From Ichthyophis bannanicus (taxonomy: Eukaryota; Chordata; Amphibia; Gymnophiona; Ichthyophiidae), in assembly GCA_033557465.1 (NCBI GenBank), contig CM066033.1:1246897523-1246961522 (forward strand): a stretch of DNA of 64,000 bases. The letters run 5' to 3'. How positions within the stretch are numbered: position 1 is the stretch's first letter; each line of letters opens with the position of its first letter. The notes under the pieces are model-generated. The model saw only the letters and a list, made by a program, of their open reading frames with translations, ran no database searches and had not been told where the DNA came from. Shown in pieces: positions 1 through 11,390 of this stretch. Made by a program: the position numbers and the translations under genes.

Positions 1-1240
1 ATAACTGCAGTGGGAGGAAGTCACTACCAATACAGGGTGCTACCCTTCGGGCTGGCCTCTTCACCAAGGGTCTTCACTAGGTGCCTATCCCACCTTTGTC
101 TCCAAGGGGCCTTCATCTTTCCCTACCTGCAGAGCTGCAGTGGTGCACCACACCTCTGAGCACACCTCTCTCATCCTGCAGCATCTGGAGTTCATCATCA
201 ACTACCCCAAGTCCCACTTCTCTCCAGCTCAGTGCCTGGAGTTCATAGGGGCACAGTTAGACACCCTTCAGGCCAAGGTCTTCCTCCATACGGAGCGGGC
301 AGAACACTTCAGGGCACTAGTGGCAAAGGTGCAGCACCACCAGTCGATGCCTGCTTGCCACCCCCTCTGCCTGTTGGGCCACATGGCTTCCACAGTCCAC
401 GTGACCCCGTATGCCCACTTACACATGAGTGGCTTAGTGGTGCCTCCATTCCCAGTGGACTTAAGCCACGGGCAGGCTTCAAGACAGGATAAGAATGATC
501 CACCAGCTGGCAGACTCCCTTGGCTGGTGGCAGATTTCCCGCCACCTTTAGGCTGGGATGCTCTTCCAGGCACCCATCCCCCAGTTCCTTACCACTGACG
601 CCTTCCTGCTGAGCTGGGGAGCTCATTTCGAGGACCTCTGCATACAAGGCAGTTGTCTCAGATGGAATGCCAGTTGCAGATCAACCTTCTGGCACTCCGG
701 GCAATATTTTTGGCCCTCTGCACTTTCCGCCACTGGTTGCAGCACCAGTCTGTGCTAGGCTAGACGGACAACCAAGTCATAATGTTCTGTGTCAACAGGT
801 TGCTCCTGCGGGTGGTCTACCTCCCGGGCCAGGACAATGCCGTGGCGGACAGGCTGAGCAGAGTCCTTCAGCTACAGCTGGACCCTAGCCTTTCAACTGT
901 TCCAACTCTAAGGCATCCCTCTAGTGGACCTGTTTGCCAGCCCAGACAATGCACAGTTCCCCGCTTCTGCTCCTGCCAGCTGTACCTGTCCCTGTCTCAG
1001 GTGGCGGCGGATGCATACCTCATTCCGTGGATGAAAGCCCTTCTTAACACCTTCCCACCAACACTGCTGGTTGCCAAGACCACCTTCAAGGTCCATTGCA
1101 GTAGGGCATCACTGATACTCATAGCCCCCTGGTGGCCCAAACAACCTTGCTTCTCTACCTGGTGGAGGTGCCTCCAATTCCCCTGGGCCACGCCCCAGGA
1201 CTACTCTCAAAGGAGGAGGGCTCTCTCCACCCCCACCTAG
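1..1240 (+). pseudogene. DIRS reverse transcriptase/RNase H remnant
   Basis: Recognisable blocks in order are: the RT palm segment HYQYRVLPFGLASSPRVFT at 17-80; the connection region with LEFIGAQLDTLQAKVFL near 236-290; GHMASTVHVTPYAHLHM near 378-428; the RNase H block TTDAFLLSWGAH near 592-630; and VVYLPGQDNAVADRLSRVLQ near 810-870. These lie in different frames, with internal stops and indels. The YLDD catalytic segment is interrupted (FPYLQSC). In intact DIRS elements this protein copies the RNA into DNA. This copy cannot. Confidence 0.8.
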
Positions 1241-1289
1241 AGTCCCTATCGCTCATGGCTTAGTTGCTGAAAGGGTAGCTCTAGTTCCC

Positions 1290-2330
1290 TTCAACCTCCC
1301 ACGAGATGTAGAAGAGGTCTTTCTGGTCTCCCGCAAGGCCTCCATGAGAAGGGCGTACACATTTAAGTGGCGTTGATTTTTGGTGTGGTGTGCCGAGAGG
1401 CGGGTGAACCTGTTCTCCTCGGTGCAGCTGGTACTCCAGTACCTACTCCACCTGTTCCATATGCGACTGAAGTCCAACTCAGAGTGCACCTGAGCACCAT
1501 TAGGGTACATCATCACTTTGTCGAGAGCAAGCCCCTCTCAGCTCAGCCCATTGTTTCTCATTTCCTGCAGGGCCTCATGTTGTCTGCCTTCCAACGGTGG
1601 AGTGCGATCTCAATGTGCTGCTTTCGCAGCTCACTAAGCCACCATTTGAGCCTCTGGCTATTTACCACTTGCGGTAGCTCTCCTGGAAGGTCATCTTTCT
1701 TGTGATGTCAGCTTTCTTGTGACATCAGCTCACAGGGTCAGTGAGGTCCAGGCTCTGATGGCAGAACCTCGCTACACGAGTTTCTACAAGAACAGGGTGG
1801 TGCTCCGCACACACCTCAAGTTTCTACCAAAGGTGGTGTCCCCTTTCACCTCAATCAGGAGGTGATGCTCCTCACCTTCTTCCCGAGACCTCACACCAGC
1901 AAGGCAGAGACCGTTCTCCATATTCTGGATTGTAAGAAGGCCTTGTCTTTCTATTTGCAACAGACTCAGGGCCCCACTGCAAAGCGCTTCAGCTTTTTGT
2001 CTCCTATGACCCCAGTCGACTGGGGCTTCCAGTGACCAAGTGAACTCTGTCCACTTGGGTGGCAGACTGCATTGCCCCTGCCTATGAGCAGGCTGGGATC
2101 TCACTGGACCACTGAGTCTTGGCACACTGTGTTAGGGTCATAGCTAACTCTGTAGCAAATGTGCATTCCCGTACCTGTGACGGAAACCTGTCAGGCCGCC
2201 ACCTGGTCTTTGGTCCACTACTGCCTGAAGAGGGAGTCCTGACAGGACAGCATCTTTGGCCAGGCCATACTCCATGATCTCTTCAGGGTGTAGGCAGTTC
2301 CTACCCTCCAACCCTTCTGTGTTCAAGCTA
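1290..2330 (+). pseudogene. DIRS tyrosine recombinase remnant
   Basis: Pieces line up with the better preserved recombinase at 40.6-41.7 kb: a RKASMRRAYTFKWR block near 1330-1375, AHRVSEVQAL near 1728-1757 (carrying the first catalytic Arg context), RVVLRTHLKFLPKVVSPF near 1794-1850, and a C-terminal ATWSL-like segment near 2190-2215. Multiple stops and frameshifts separate them. In the family this enzyme integrates a circular DNA copy without making target-site duplications. Confidence 0.72.
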
Positions 2331-2469
2331 CCGGAGTGCTGGTTCCCTGCCGGATGCTTGGGTCTTGCAAGAGTCTTTCAGTTGGGACTCAATTGCCGCA
2401 GCTCATAGCTTGTCTTCTCTGGTCACCCGTGGCTTTTTGTACAGGTTCTCGGTAGCCTGTAGCTGGAGA

Positions 2470-2792
2470 GTCACATATGTGAGGACTGACGTCCTGCTTG
2501 TTCCCGGAGAAAGCATAGTTACTCACCTGTAACAAGTGTTCTTCAGGGACAGCAGGAATCAATCCTCACAGCCCCCTCTCTTCCCCTTAAAGTTGCTTCT
2601 TTACTGTATTTTGTTTTTACTGTCTTAGCTATGTCATTAGACTGAGGCAAGCTGACACCCTTGGGCGGGAAGGGGACCATGCATGCGTGGTGCATCTCCC
2701 AAAGATTTTCTTGAAAGCTGGGGAGATGCTTCTGCATGGGCTCTGTTGGCTCCAACGTCATCCATATGTGAGGGCTGATTCCCGCTGTCCCC
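2470..2792 (+). repeat. DIRS subfamily II internal complementary region and 3' inverted terminal repeat
   Basis: Positions 2475-2575 hold the junction-like sequence typical of DIRS internal complementary regions: a tract ending CTTGTTCCCGGAG, then AGCATAGTTACTCACCTGTA, then CAGCAGGAATCAATCCTCAC. From about 2640 the sequence is the reverse complement of a DIRS 5' terminal repeat (TCCCAAAGATTTTC, then GCTGATTCCCGCTGTCCCC). The expected final tip is absent. Confidence 0.65.
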
Positions 2793-3024
2793 AGTGCAAC
2801 ACAGTTTTTGTTCCTGTTGTTTCCTAATTGCTTATAACTTAAAAGTATGGGAAATGGTGGTTATTCTCATTAAACGTTGCTTTTTGAACAGGAGATTATT
2901 TGTGAAATTTACTTATTCCTATTGTAAAACAGGGATACTTGTGCCTTTTTGTTCACATAAAATAAAAAAACCCACAACATTATAAAATTTACTTATATTT
3001 GTTCAAAAAACGACCATAAAACAT
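2793..3024. other. AT-rich intron sequence
   Basis: No gene or recognisable repeat family was seen. The stretch separates the DIRS relic from the broken gene copy on the minus strand. Confidence 0.5.
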
Positions 3025-4764
3025 TTAGAAGTGAGTAGATTTTCGACATTTATGATTATATTGTAAATCACTTTCACAAATAAGCCCCCAGACGTAGTCT
3101 CCCATCATGTTCTCATTATACTGTCCTTGGTAGCGGCGTTCAAATTCCAGTATATCCTGATGGACACGTTTGCCTTGCTCTTCTGAGTACAATTCCATGT
3201 TCTCCTTGAATTTATCAAGATGAGCATCAAAGATATGGACTTTGAGAGACATCCTGCAGCCCATTTTGCCGTAATTAACCAAAGTCTCAACCAGCTCTAC
3301 ATAGTTTTTGGCCTTGTGATTTCCCAAAAAGCCATGAACCATTGCAACAAAGCTGTTCCAAGCTGCTTTCTCCTTCCTAGTAAGTAGCTTGGGAAATTCC
3401 ATGCACTCAAGAATCTTTTTTTATTTGTGGTCCAACAAAGGCACCAGCTTTGACCTTTGCTTCAGACAGTTTAGGGAAGAAGTCTTGAAGGTACTTGAAG
3501 GCTGCGACAAATTGTTTCATAAGGCTCAGTTTGATGTTTAGTGGTGGCATCAACACCTTCTGTGGTTCTACCAGTGGCTTCCACTTCACGTTCTTTGTCC
3601 CAACAGAAAATTCAATTCACTGTGGCCAGCCCACCTGTGGTAGTGTGCCACGATGTCACTGCTGTCCCAAAGACAAAGATAGCAGGAAAACGTGGTAAAA
3701 CTGCTTTGGAGACCCATCAGTAAAGCTGCCATTTTAAAGTCTTTGATAACCTCCGAGCTGTACTCTATATTTCAAGGCTTTTAGCAAGGTCTTGACGCTG
3801 CTGTAATCTTCTTTAAAGCTCACTGAGTGAGCTAGGGGAAGAGATGAGTACTTGTTCCCGTTATGTAGCAGCATGGCTTTGAGGCTCGTGGAAGAGCTGT
3901 CAATGAACAGGCGCCATTCCTTCGTGTTACATGCAATTCTGATAGTGTCAAACAGACTGGTCACATTGTAGCAAAAAGCAGAGCCCAACTTGACAAGTGA
4001 AGAAGCTAGAACAAGTGTGGTGACGCTTCCTCTGACCTGTGATTTGCACACTTTCATCCAACAAGTTACACTGCTTGAACCTGGATGCCAAAGCTTGGCA
4101 TTGGACTTCGTGAGACCAAGATCTCTGACCAAGTCAATGTTTTGGTTCGGGTAATAAGGGTTTCTCTCCTCAGCTCCACCTCTGATATTGTAATGTAGAT
4201 CTGCAAAGGCAGCTGCTTTCTCTGCAGAGGAGCGGATACAAGGAGCTCAGGGCAGTGTGGTACTGGGGCAGTAGATGAAGGAATGCTCAGATACATGACA
4301 GAAGGAGCATTCTTGCCAGTCTGACATTTGGGAGGGTCCACCATGCAGAAGTCAGTGGTCAATTGGTTCCCGCCAAATTCTTGGGGATAGCGAACTTCAT
4401 GACTCTCTTCCTCTCTGTACCAGCCTGTCCAATCTAAATAAATTAATAAATAAATTATGATGATAAAATTAATTTGAATTAATTATGCTCTTGCTAAATA
4501 TTTCATGCATTATGTAAAAATTCAGTATCAGTAAAGATTTTATAACATAAAATGCCACAGTCTAAGCCAGCATCAATTGTCCATCTTACCTTCCAGAATT
4601 TTCTTGCAGTGCTCGCAAGTGAAATGAGGTGCCCAGTGTTTCTCCTGATCCCCAACAGGCATGCCAAAATATGCCTTGTAAGCTTCACACATCTTGGCTG
4701 ATGCTTCCACAGAGTACTTTTTCGCTCGTCTTGATAAGATCACCACAGATATAGCAAAATGCAT
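3025..4764 (-). pseudogene. Broken intron-containing copy of a dispersed metazoan gene family of unknown function
   Basis: Read on the minus strand, the fragments come in a consistent order. YKAYFGMPVGDQEKHWAPHF and a CEHCKK cysteine pair lie at 4720-4600. Then come DFCMVDPPKCQTGKNAPSVM (about 4350-4290), RDLGLTKSNAKL (4130-4090), NTKEWRLFIDSSSTSLKAML (about 3930-3870), PLVEPQKVLMPPLNIKLSLM (3580-3520) and, finally, the 125-residue stretch 3402-3025 with FLGNHKAKNYVELVETLV, GCRMSLKVHI, QDILEFERRYQGQ and MMGDYVWGLICESDLQYN. I recall this protein as a widely dispersed, unnamed family in fish, amphibian and invertebrate genomes, possibly transposon-derived. Several indels and stops break the frame. 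A GT-AG intron (4425-4589) separates the first block from the rest, which argues against a processed retrocopy. Function unknown. Confidence 0.68.
4425..4589 (-). other. Candidate GT-AG intron inside the broken gene copy
   Basis: On the minus strand, GTAAGATGG follows the Leu-Glu-G codons of the CKKILEG segment. TTTAGATTGGACAG precedes GCTGGTACAGAG. Joining across the 165 bp gives Glu-Gly-Trp-Tyr-Arg, the continuation expected in related copies. The interval itself is AT-rich and not coding. Confidence 0.6.
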
Positions 4765-5159
4765 CTGCTGGATGCTTACAGCTTCTTGATGCCATGTCAG
4801 TCCATTTAAGAAGCTAGAATGAAAATAAACTGGTGAGCTTAAGACACGTATTGTTGCTTGCTCCTAGGTTTCCAGTCGATAAGGAGGCTGCTGTGAATGG
4901 CTGTGCTCACTTTGCACTAAATCTATCTAAAATGTCCTGCAAAATAGGTAATTTTCAAAAATATCCCTCTCCTTGTCCCAAAAGCAATGTTTGTGGGCCA
5001 TAATTGCCATTTCCTATGGTTCTAAGACATAAGATATCAGAAAATAACACGTAATTACCAGGAATAAGAAAAAAGTAAAAATTTGTTACACAGTGTTATA
5101 ATCCTAGGATTAAGACACAAAAACGAATAATCATAGCATGCTAAAAATATCATTAGAAA

Positions 5160-5560
5160 GCATCCCTGTTACTTGTTATGACGCCAACCCTGGAACTCCT
5201 GATTTAGGATGAGAAGAGCCATGCTTTTAGCTTTTTACAAAAGATGAGATGGTTGGCTTCCAGCTGCGTTGTCTCGAAGTTTATTCCAAAGAAGTGGGAG
5301 CACTGCTGAGAAAACTCTAGTTCTTGTCCTTGCCGTCTTTGCCTGCTTCATTGGGGGGTCACTAGTTGTTCTTCCGTGACTGGACTGTAGTGAACTTGAG
5401 GACACACAATGCAGTAATCTATCCAGCAAAGGGTCTTTTCTTCCATGGTACGTCAGTGTAGCTGCTTCAACAAAGCAATCCTAAAATCAACCTGGCAGCA
5501 ATATTTTGGGCAGCTGGTAAGCGAGTAACCCCACTAAAAGGGACATTTTAAAAAGATTGC
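5160..5560 (-). mobile_element. Probable LINE 3'-region fragment
   Basis: The minus-strand reading contains RTRVFSAVLPLLWNKLRD, which resembles the (S/A)..APxLWNxLP block near the C-terminus of L2/CR1-type polymerases. No catalytic region is present. Clade is uncertain. Confidence 0.4.
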
Positions 5561-5581
5561 CTAGGTTAATGTGCATTCTTG

Positions 5582-5880
5582 GAGTGGAGGAGTGGCCTAG
5601 TGGTTGGGGCAAGGTACTTTAGGCTGGAAGGTTGGGGGTTCAAATCCCACTAGCGGACAGCAACCTTGGGCCGGAAGGACTGGGGTTTCTAGTCCCACAG
5701 GTGCTCCTTGTGGTCTTGGGCAAGCCACTTAACCCTCCATAGCCCATGTTCCCTGTAAATAGCTATCTCCAAGTTATAATGTCCTGTTCAATGTAATTTC
5801 AGTTTGTTCAATGTAAACCACACTGATGCAGAATAGTGTGGTATATAAGAGAATGTAAATAAAATAAAATAAATAAATTC
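5582..5880 (+). mobile_element. tRNA-derived SINE with L2-like 3' tail
   Basis: The 5' part holds pol III box A-like TGGCCTAGTGGT (5592-5603) and box B-like GGTTCAAATCC (5637-5647). The body contains CTTGTGGTCTTGGGCAAGCC. The 3' end has the GTAAACC(A/G)CACTGATG...TATATAA signature shared with L2 elements here, then (AAATA)n. The shared tail suggests mobilisation by L2. A second copy lies at 60378. Confidence 0.85.
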
Positions 5881-8021
5881 TGACTTGCGCAAAGTGCACC
5901 TACAGTATTTTATAAAGAAAAACATGCCTAGTTTTCTTTATAAAATAGGGACACAAGTTGTAAGATATGTGCAGCAGACCTAGACATGAGTGCTTATGCC
6001 TGCCCTAGACTTGGTGTAAATGCCCATACCTACATTTGTAGAAAACACGTTTAATTATATTTTATAACTTGATGTGTAAATTTAAGCTATGCCCGTGTTT
6101 TGCCCAAGCTCGGCTCCTGTTCTCACACAGTCAGAAAATACATGTCATTATTCTGATGTTACACACGTAAGTACCCATACTGTACTTAAGTCATTAAAAA
6201 TAGGTGGCTTAACGCACATTGATGGCATGTAACTGTACACAACTCGATATAAAATTACCTCCCAAAAGTCTATTACAGTAGTCAAGATGCATATGATTGT
6301 ACTACAACTTGGAAAAAATTTTCTGATAACAAACAGCGTAGCCTGTGTACCATTTTCAATTTGAAGAAAATTGCCCTCGCATCATGGGACACATGCAGCT
6401 CAAAAGAAAATTAAGGATTCAAATATACTGCAAGAGTCCTTACTTTCTGTATAGTTGAGTAATCCTCTGAACTTAAATTATGGGGATATCTTTATAACAG
6501 GATGTCTGTGACAAGTCCAAAAAAGGTGCTTGTTTGTCTTCAGCTGTGCCTATTTACAGAGAATTTTTTTTCCAAGAATTGTATTATGTCCTCTTCCATT
6601 GTTCTAAAAGCTAAGTCTCTTTTACACATTAATAAAAAGATTGTTGCTGATTGTTTAAAGAGAGAATTTCATTTTTAAATGTTGAGATGGCTTTAATTTT
6701 TATTTTTTAATGAACACAGACTTTTGTAGAAAATCCGAACTGTTGTTTATCCTTCATCCATTGAGCATAAAAACAGTCTACCAACCTCAAAGCCATCTGT
6801 TTTTTTGTTGGATTAGATATTGTATTTCAAAAGCATATACAAGATCAAATAAGCCTGCCCTTTGATTTGTTAAGTCACATTCTGCAAGATTCCTGGCTTA
6901 TGATCAATGCACATAAAGCACATGTATTGAAAGAAGGGAGACACAATACGGCAGCTTGACATGCCATGCACATCGTCATAGATAAGTGGTTCTCTCTGGA
7001 TGCCAAGTTCTAGGGGGGGGAGGGGGGGACAGTGATCAACACAAGCACGCCCCTTGATGCAGACTGTTTCAATGTGAAATGGAATAAACATTTTGTCCTA
7101 CCATCAATTATCGTTCCTTTAACTCACTCACTGTCTGCACCATCCCTTCCAGCTTCCAAATGGGATTATTGATTCTGCTGCCAAATGCTTTGATGTACTC
7201 TGTTACATGAATGGATGTTTTATTGTGATAGTTTCATTCTTTGAGTCTTTTTCAACCTGCTTTGCGAACAAAGTGCTCTGAACTGGGTAGGAAACTCTGA
7301 CTTGCCTGATATCAGTGGTCAAATATGCACAAGGCCACCACTCTAGAGCCTTGGTGGGAGAAGAACCTTAGTCTTATGTTACCTTTACCTGTAGATAACC
7401 TTTGGTGTCAACTGAGTTAATGGAAAGTTAATAGAGAGTAACACAATTTATTTTATCCCCAAAAGACATCGAGCAGATCTCATAATAGTTAACCTATTCG
7501 AATCCAGAAACAACAAAAAACATTGTATGTATTTTGGTTAAATTTTTTCTCATTTTTACAGTCCTGATCTCTTTCACTTTCTAAGTTGGACTAAATAGCT
7601 CTGACATCAAAAACAAGGCAATTGATATGAGAGGATGCTGAAATTTAGAAGTTAATTTTGCTCATTTTTTTCCTCTATCAAAAAAGTAAACCATATCACT
7701 AAATAATAAAATGATCTCTTGGCGTCCCATTAACATATAATTAGTGTTGAGTATATTCGCTGTTTTTATGTAGGCAATAAGATGACAAGGATTTAGTCTG
7801 TTGTACATAGTAACAACTCCTATGTATTGCTACTACAAACCAACCTAGCATTTACTGTGAAATAGGAAGAAGGAAGACAGAAGAAATCTGTTTAAGAGTT
7901 GATGTTATCAATTATAATTAATTCTTAGTTTAGGTTTTATGTATAATTTTGAAAAATTTACATTTCTTTATTTCCTTGTTAAGAGTTTATTCTATAAAAT
8001 TTATCTTGATTTTCTCTTCAG
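5881..8021. other. MYO6 intron, mostly unassigned AT-rich DNA
   Basis: No coding block was recognised. 6255-6420 faintly resembles the reverse complement of an L2 coding end (CTATTACAGTAGTCAAGATG, a common degraded LYHLDYCN-type segment), too weak to annotate separately. A G-rich run lies at 7013-7028. Confidence 0.5.
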
Positions 8022-8060
8022 GGATGAAATGGCCAAAGAAATGTCTGAACTTTTGCATAG
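8022..8060 (+). CDS. MYO6: MYO6 39-nt tail exon (myosin VI)
   Basis: This is a short internal exon bounded by a pyrimidine-rich acceptor (TTTTCTCTTCAG) and a GTGGGT donor. It is open in one frame and encodes DEMAKEMSELLH, with one base borrowed on the left and AG left over to complete an Arg codon. That matches the human myosin VI tail segment EQMAKEMSEFLSR, in the linker just before the MyUb/cargo-binding region, part of the tail known for alternative splicing. Myosin VI is the minus-end-directed actin motor of endocytosis, Golgi trafficking and hair-cell stereocilia. The phase (2 nt carried over) fits the exon at 44623. Homology is recognised from memory, not from a search. The short length limits confidence, but order, phase and splice sites all agree with the second exon. 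Confidence 0.88.
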
Positions 8061-8489
8061 GTGGGTGAAATAACCATCCAAAATAAGTACAGCCCTGGAC
8101 AGTTTTAAATCTAAACTGATATGATTTAACCAGGATACTGATCAGTAATTCAAATGTAAAATCACTTTCTAAATTTAATTTTCTTCTATTTTGAGAATAT
8201 TAACAAAATCAATGCGCTTGTTGACAATCATTTCATTTCTGAAATTTCTTAGTTGAGTTTAAGATTGTTATATCCTGAAATAAGTGGTGACACATAGACT
8301 ACTTCTGCATTGCAAAGAAACAGCTGCACATTTGAATCTAGCATTTTTTTGTCTTGGTTAATTAATTTTAGTAGGTTTTTTTTTTAAATGGGTGCGTCGT
8401 CCTGGATTCGTAGCAGTGCAGGAAAAACAATGAAAAAGTTATTAAGGAAGAGAAATTTTGATACTGAAAGATCCAGGCTTTAAAAAATA
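8061..8489. other. Unassigned intron sequence after the MYO6 exon
   Basis: AT-rich, with no recognisable gene or repeat. Confidence 0.5.
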
Positions 8490-8945
8490 GCTGTTTAACA
8501 GTGAGCAGAAGAGAGGATGATTTAGTGAGGGTGGCATCTTAGACCTCAGTAGTTAGTTTGATCTAAAGGCAGCATGCAAGAACGAAGGTGTCGTGAATGC
8601 ATAAGGTAACTTATTAGATGCTGGGGATCCTGAGGAAGGTACATGACTGGGGAGAGACGAGAAGCGTATGATTATTAGTGGTTAGAGAGAGAGTTGTGTC
8701 AGACTGTATCTGCATGCCAACAGGAGTTTAAACAGAAAGTGGAAGTTAATGGGAAACCAGTGAAGAGAAACCTTGATAGCTGAGTCATGGGGAAATTTAG
8801 AGCAATAGCTGAGCAGCAAAATTCTGAGGTAGTTGGAGAAAAATGAAGAGTCTTCAGGGGCCAACAAGAGTAAATCCCCTGAGGAAAAACAGAATGGATG
8901 CGGCAGCCAAAAGCATCAAACAAGGGGCACATTTGATGAATGTTC
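8490..8945 (-). mobile_element. LINE fragment (polymerase C-terminal end)
   Basis: On the minus strand around 8790-8690 the translation FLFTGFPLTSTF / LHWFPINFHFLFKLLLACRY matches the LHWLPV..RI.FKLL.L block that follows the reverse transcriptase in L2-type elements. It is broken and short. The adjacent L2 (8950-13210) appears to have landed beside it. Confidence 0.5.
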
Positions 8946-9299
8946 TGAATTCTATACATTTTATTTATTTATATACCGCGCTATTCGGCATCAGTGCGGT
9001 TTACATGGAACATAAACTCACAACAGGGCGGCAAGCCGCTCTGTGTTTACAGAGAACGGGTACTAAAAACTTGGCTAACAGGGGGTAACTATTTACACAT
9101 AGGCGTCATGTTTAAGTCATATCGGAGGTAGACTGAGTTGAGGTTGGATTGCCTGTATGTTGGTGTTGCTGTACTAGGATGGGGAGGGGGTTATTCGTGT
9201 GTTGGCTTCCGGGTAGTACTTGAGGAAGAGATGGTGTTTCAATGACTTCCTAAACTGGGTTAGGTCATTAATTGCCCGGATGGTGGGTGGTAGGGCGTT

Positions 9300-11390
9300 C
9301 TAGCATCTGGGCGCACAGAACTTGAAAGCCCTGTTTGCTGTTGATTGGGTGCATTGGGTTATTGCCTTTTGGACTTTCAGTGTATTGACTGCTGCAGATC
9401 TTCTGGACCTGTTGAGGGGTATGGTGTGGATAAGTTCCATGAGGGAAGCAGATGAAAGCCGTTCCATGAAGGAAGCAGATGAAAGCCCATTGGTGGCCTT
9501 GAATGTCAGTAGTAGGGTCTTGAATGCAATTCTGCCGTGAATCGGGAGCCAGTGCAGCTGTTTCAGGATGGGTGTCACGTGCTCGCTTCTGGGTACCCCA
9601 TGTAGAACTCTCGCTGCGGCGTTCATCGCAAGCTGGAGTGGGATCAAGGTGGATTGTGGGAGCCCTTGAAGTATTGCGTTTGCGTAATCAAAGTGTGGTA
9701 TAATCAGTGCTTGGTAAATTGTCCTGAAGTCATCCGGCTCTAGCAGAGCACGTATGTGCCTGAGGGTTCGGATCCTGTGGTACACTGTCTTCACTTTGTT
9801 ACTTATGTGTGCCTTCATGTCGAGGTGTTGGTCTAGAGTGACGCTCAGGTATCGGATTGTGGTTTTGGTTTGTAGTTCTGCTTCCTTAACCTTTAGATGG
9901 GGAGGCAGGTTGAAATTTTGGTTCCTTGTAATGAAAAGGACCTCTGTTTTCTTGTGCTGTATTCGAAGGTTCTGAGTTTGGAGCCAGTCAGATACTGCAT
10001 TAAAGCAATCTATCAGTGGGGAGAGGTCCAGTTGTTCTGTTGCGAAAGGCATGTAAAGTAGTACGTCGTCTGCATATATTAGGCATTCGACGTTGAATGA
10101 TCTGACGAGATTACAGATAGGCTGCATGTATATATTGAACATCAGGGCGGAGAGGGAGGATCCTTGCGGAACGCCCTGTCTCTGGTGGAAAGGTTTTGAT
10201 GAGGAGACTCCAGATCGTACATGCTGCCATCTGTCGGATAAGTATGACTTGCACCATTCTAAAGCCTTATCATGAATACCCTTCTCCCTGAGACACCCCA
10301 GGAGAATCTCGTGGCTTACCAAGTCAAAGGCAGCGGCTATGTCCAAGAAGATGAGGATGTACCCTTGGTGTATGTTGTAGATTCCAGTAATCATGTTGTT
10401 GTAGAGGGTAGTGAGGAGTGTTTCCACTCGATGGGACTCCCTGAATCCGTGTTGGCAGGGATCCAGCAGCGAGGCAGATTCAATGTGGTCTTGTATTTGT
10501 CCTTGGACTTCTTTCTCGATGATCTTGGCTTGAAGTGGTATGCTAGCTATCGGTCTGTAGGAGTCTACCTTCTGGGAATCGAGCTTACTGTTTTTCAGCA
10601 GAGGCCTAATAGACATATGTTTGAGACATTGGGGGAAGGAGCCTGTTGTGAAGGATATGTCCATGAGCCTGGCTATGAACGGTCTAAGCTCACAGCGTAG
10701 CTCTTTTATCCAGAAGGCAGGGCAAGAGTCGGTTTGTGCCGTGGTGGTGTTGATCACAGCGATGGTGTCCTCAATGCCCTTCTTGGATGGCGTGGAGAAG
10801 ATGGTAAGTGTATTTAGGTAGGTTGACTCGTATCCGGTGGTGGGTGCTGCGGCCGTGTTGGTCTGGCATATTTTCGATTGCAGGTAATCTGCGAATTCTT
10901 GGGGGTGGATCTCATTCGGTTGGTCAGGAGCTAGTTCTTTCGTTAGGTTCTTGACCAGACTAAAAAGGTCGTGTGGTTTGTTTAGTGACCGTTTTAGGGT
11001 GTCTGTGTGGAATTGTCTCAGTTTCCCTGTAATTGCTTCGCAGTGCTTTGTCAGGTGTTGGTTGTATGTTCTCTGGTCTTCTGCAGAATGGGATCGACGC
11101 CAGCGTCTTTTTAGCTTCCTTACGTGGATGAGAGATGATCGCAGATCTGTGGAGTACCAGGCTGCATTGACCCGTTTCCTTGGAGGTTTGGTGGACGGAG
11201 GGCGTTGAGCGATGCTGCTGAGGCTATTGTTCCAGTCTGTGACCAGATCATTGAGGTTGGGTGATGTTGAAGCGAGGAGTGGGCCGGTTTTTCGCAGAAT
11301 AATTTCCTTATCGAAAGGTTGGAACCTTCTTGGCTGTGCTCTGGTGCTGCTGCTTGGGCCACCCATGTTCTTTTGGTTGATGCATAGCAC
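9300..11390 (-). pseudogene. L2 LINE ORF2: reverse transcriptase region
   Basis: A continuous 696-codon frame carries the non-LTR reverse transcriptase. SYRPIASIPLQAKIIE lies near residues 260-280. FLDIAAAFDLVSHEIL, GVPQGSSLSALMFNIYMQ and the catalytic LIYADDVLLY follow near residues 440-460, then the thumb and the QLHWLPIHGRIAFKTLLL block. The enzyme would prime cDNA at nicked target DNA. The frame stops after CAPRC where the related copy at 48.6 kb has CAPKCW, so a Trp codon has become TAG. The remaining C-terminal segment (NALPPTIRAINDLTQ) continues in frame just downstream. A 9-residue tandem duplication (LSSASFMER / LSSASLMEL) lies near the end. The frame begins inside the element, after the frameshifted endonuclease. 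Confidence 0.85.

Larger units (their letters stand above)
1..2792 (+). mobile_element. DIRS retrotransposon relic, subfamily II, truncated by window edge
   Basis: The sequence enters mid reverse transcriptase and runs through RNase H and tyrosine recombinase relics into an inverted terminal repeat. Order and motifs match the DIRS elements further right, but divergence is high and every reading frame is broken. The terminal repeat (about 2640-2790) resembles the reverse complement of the start of the element at 26318, so these two form a subfamily distinct from the elements at 19.9-44.3 kb. The last 30-40 bases expected at the 3' tip are missing, so the right end is truncated. Confidence 0.85.

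Noticed and set aside
5592..5649. tRNA gene
   Set aside because: Box A- and box B-like sequences are present, but there is no convincing cloverleaf or acceptor stem and a SINE body and LINE-like tail follow.
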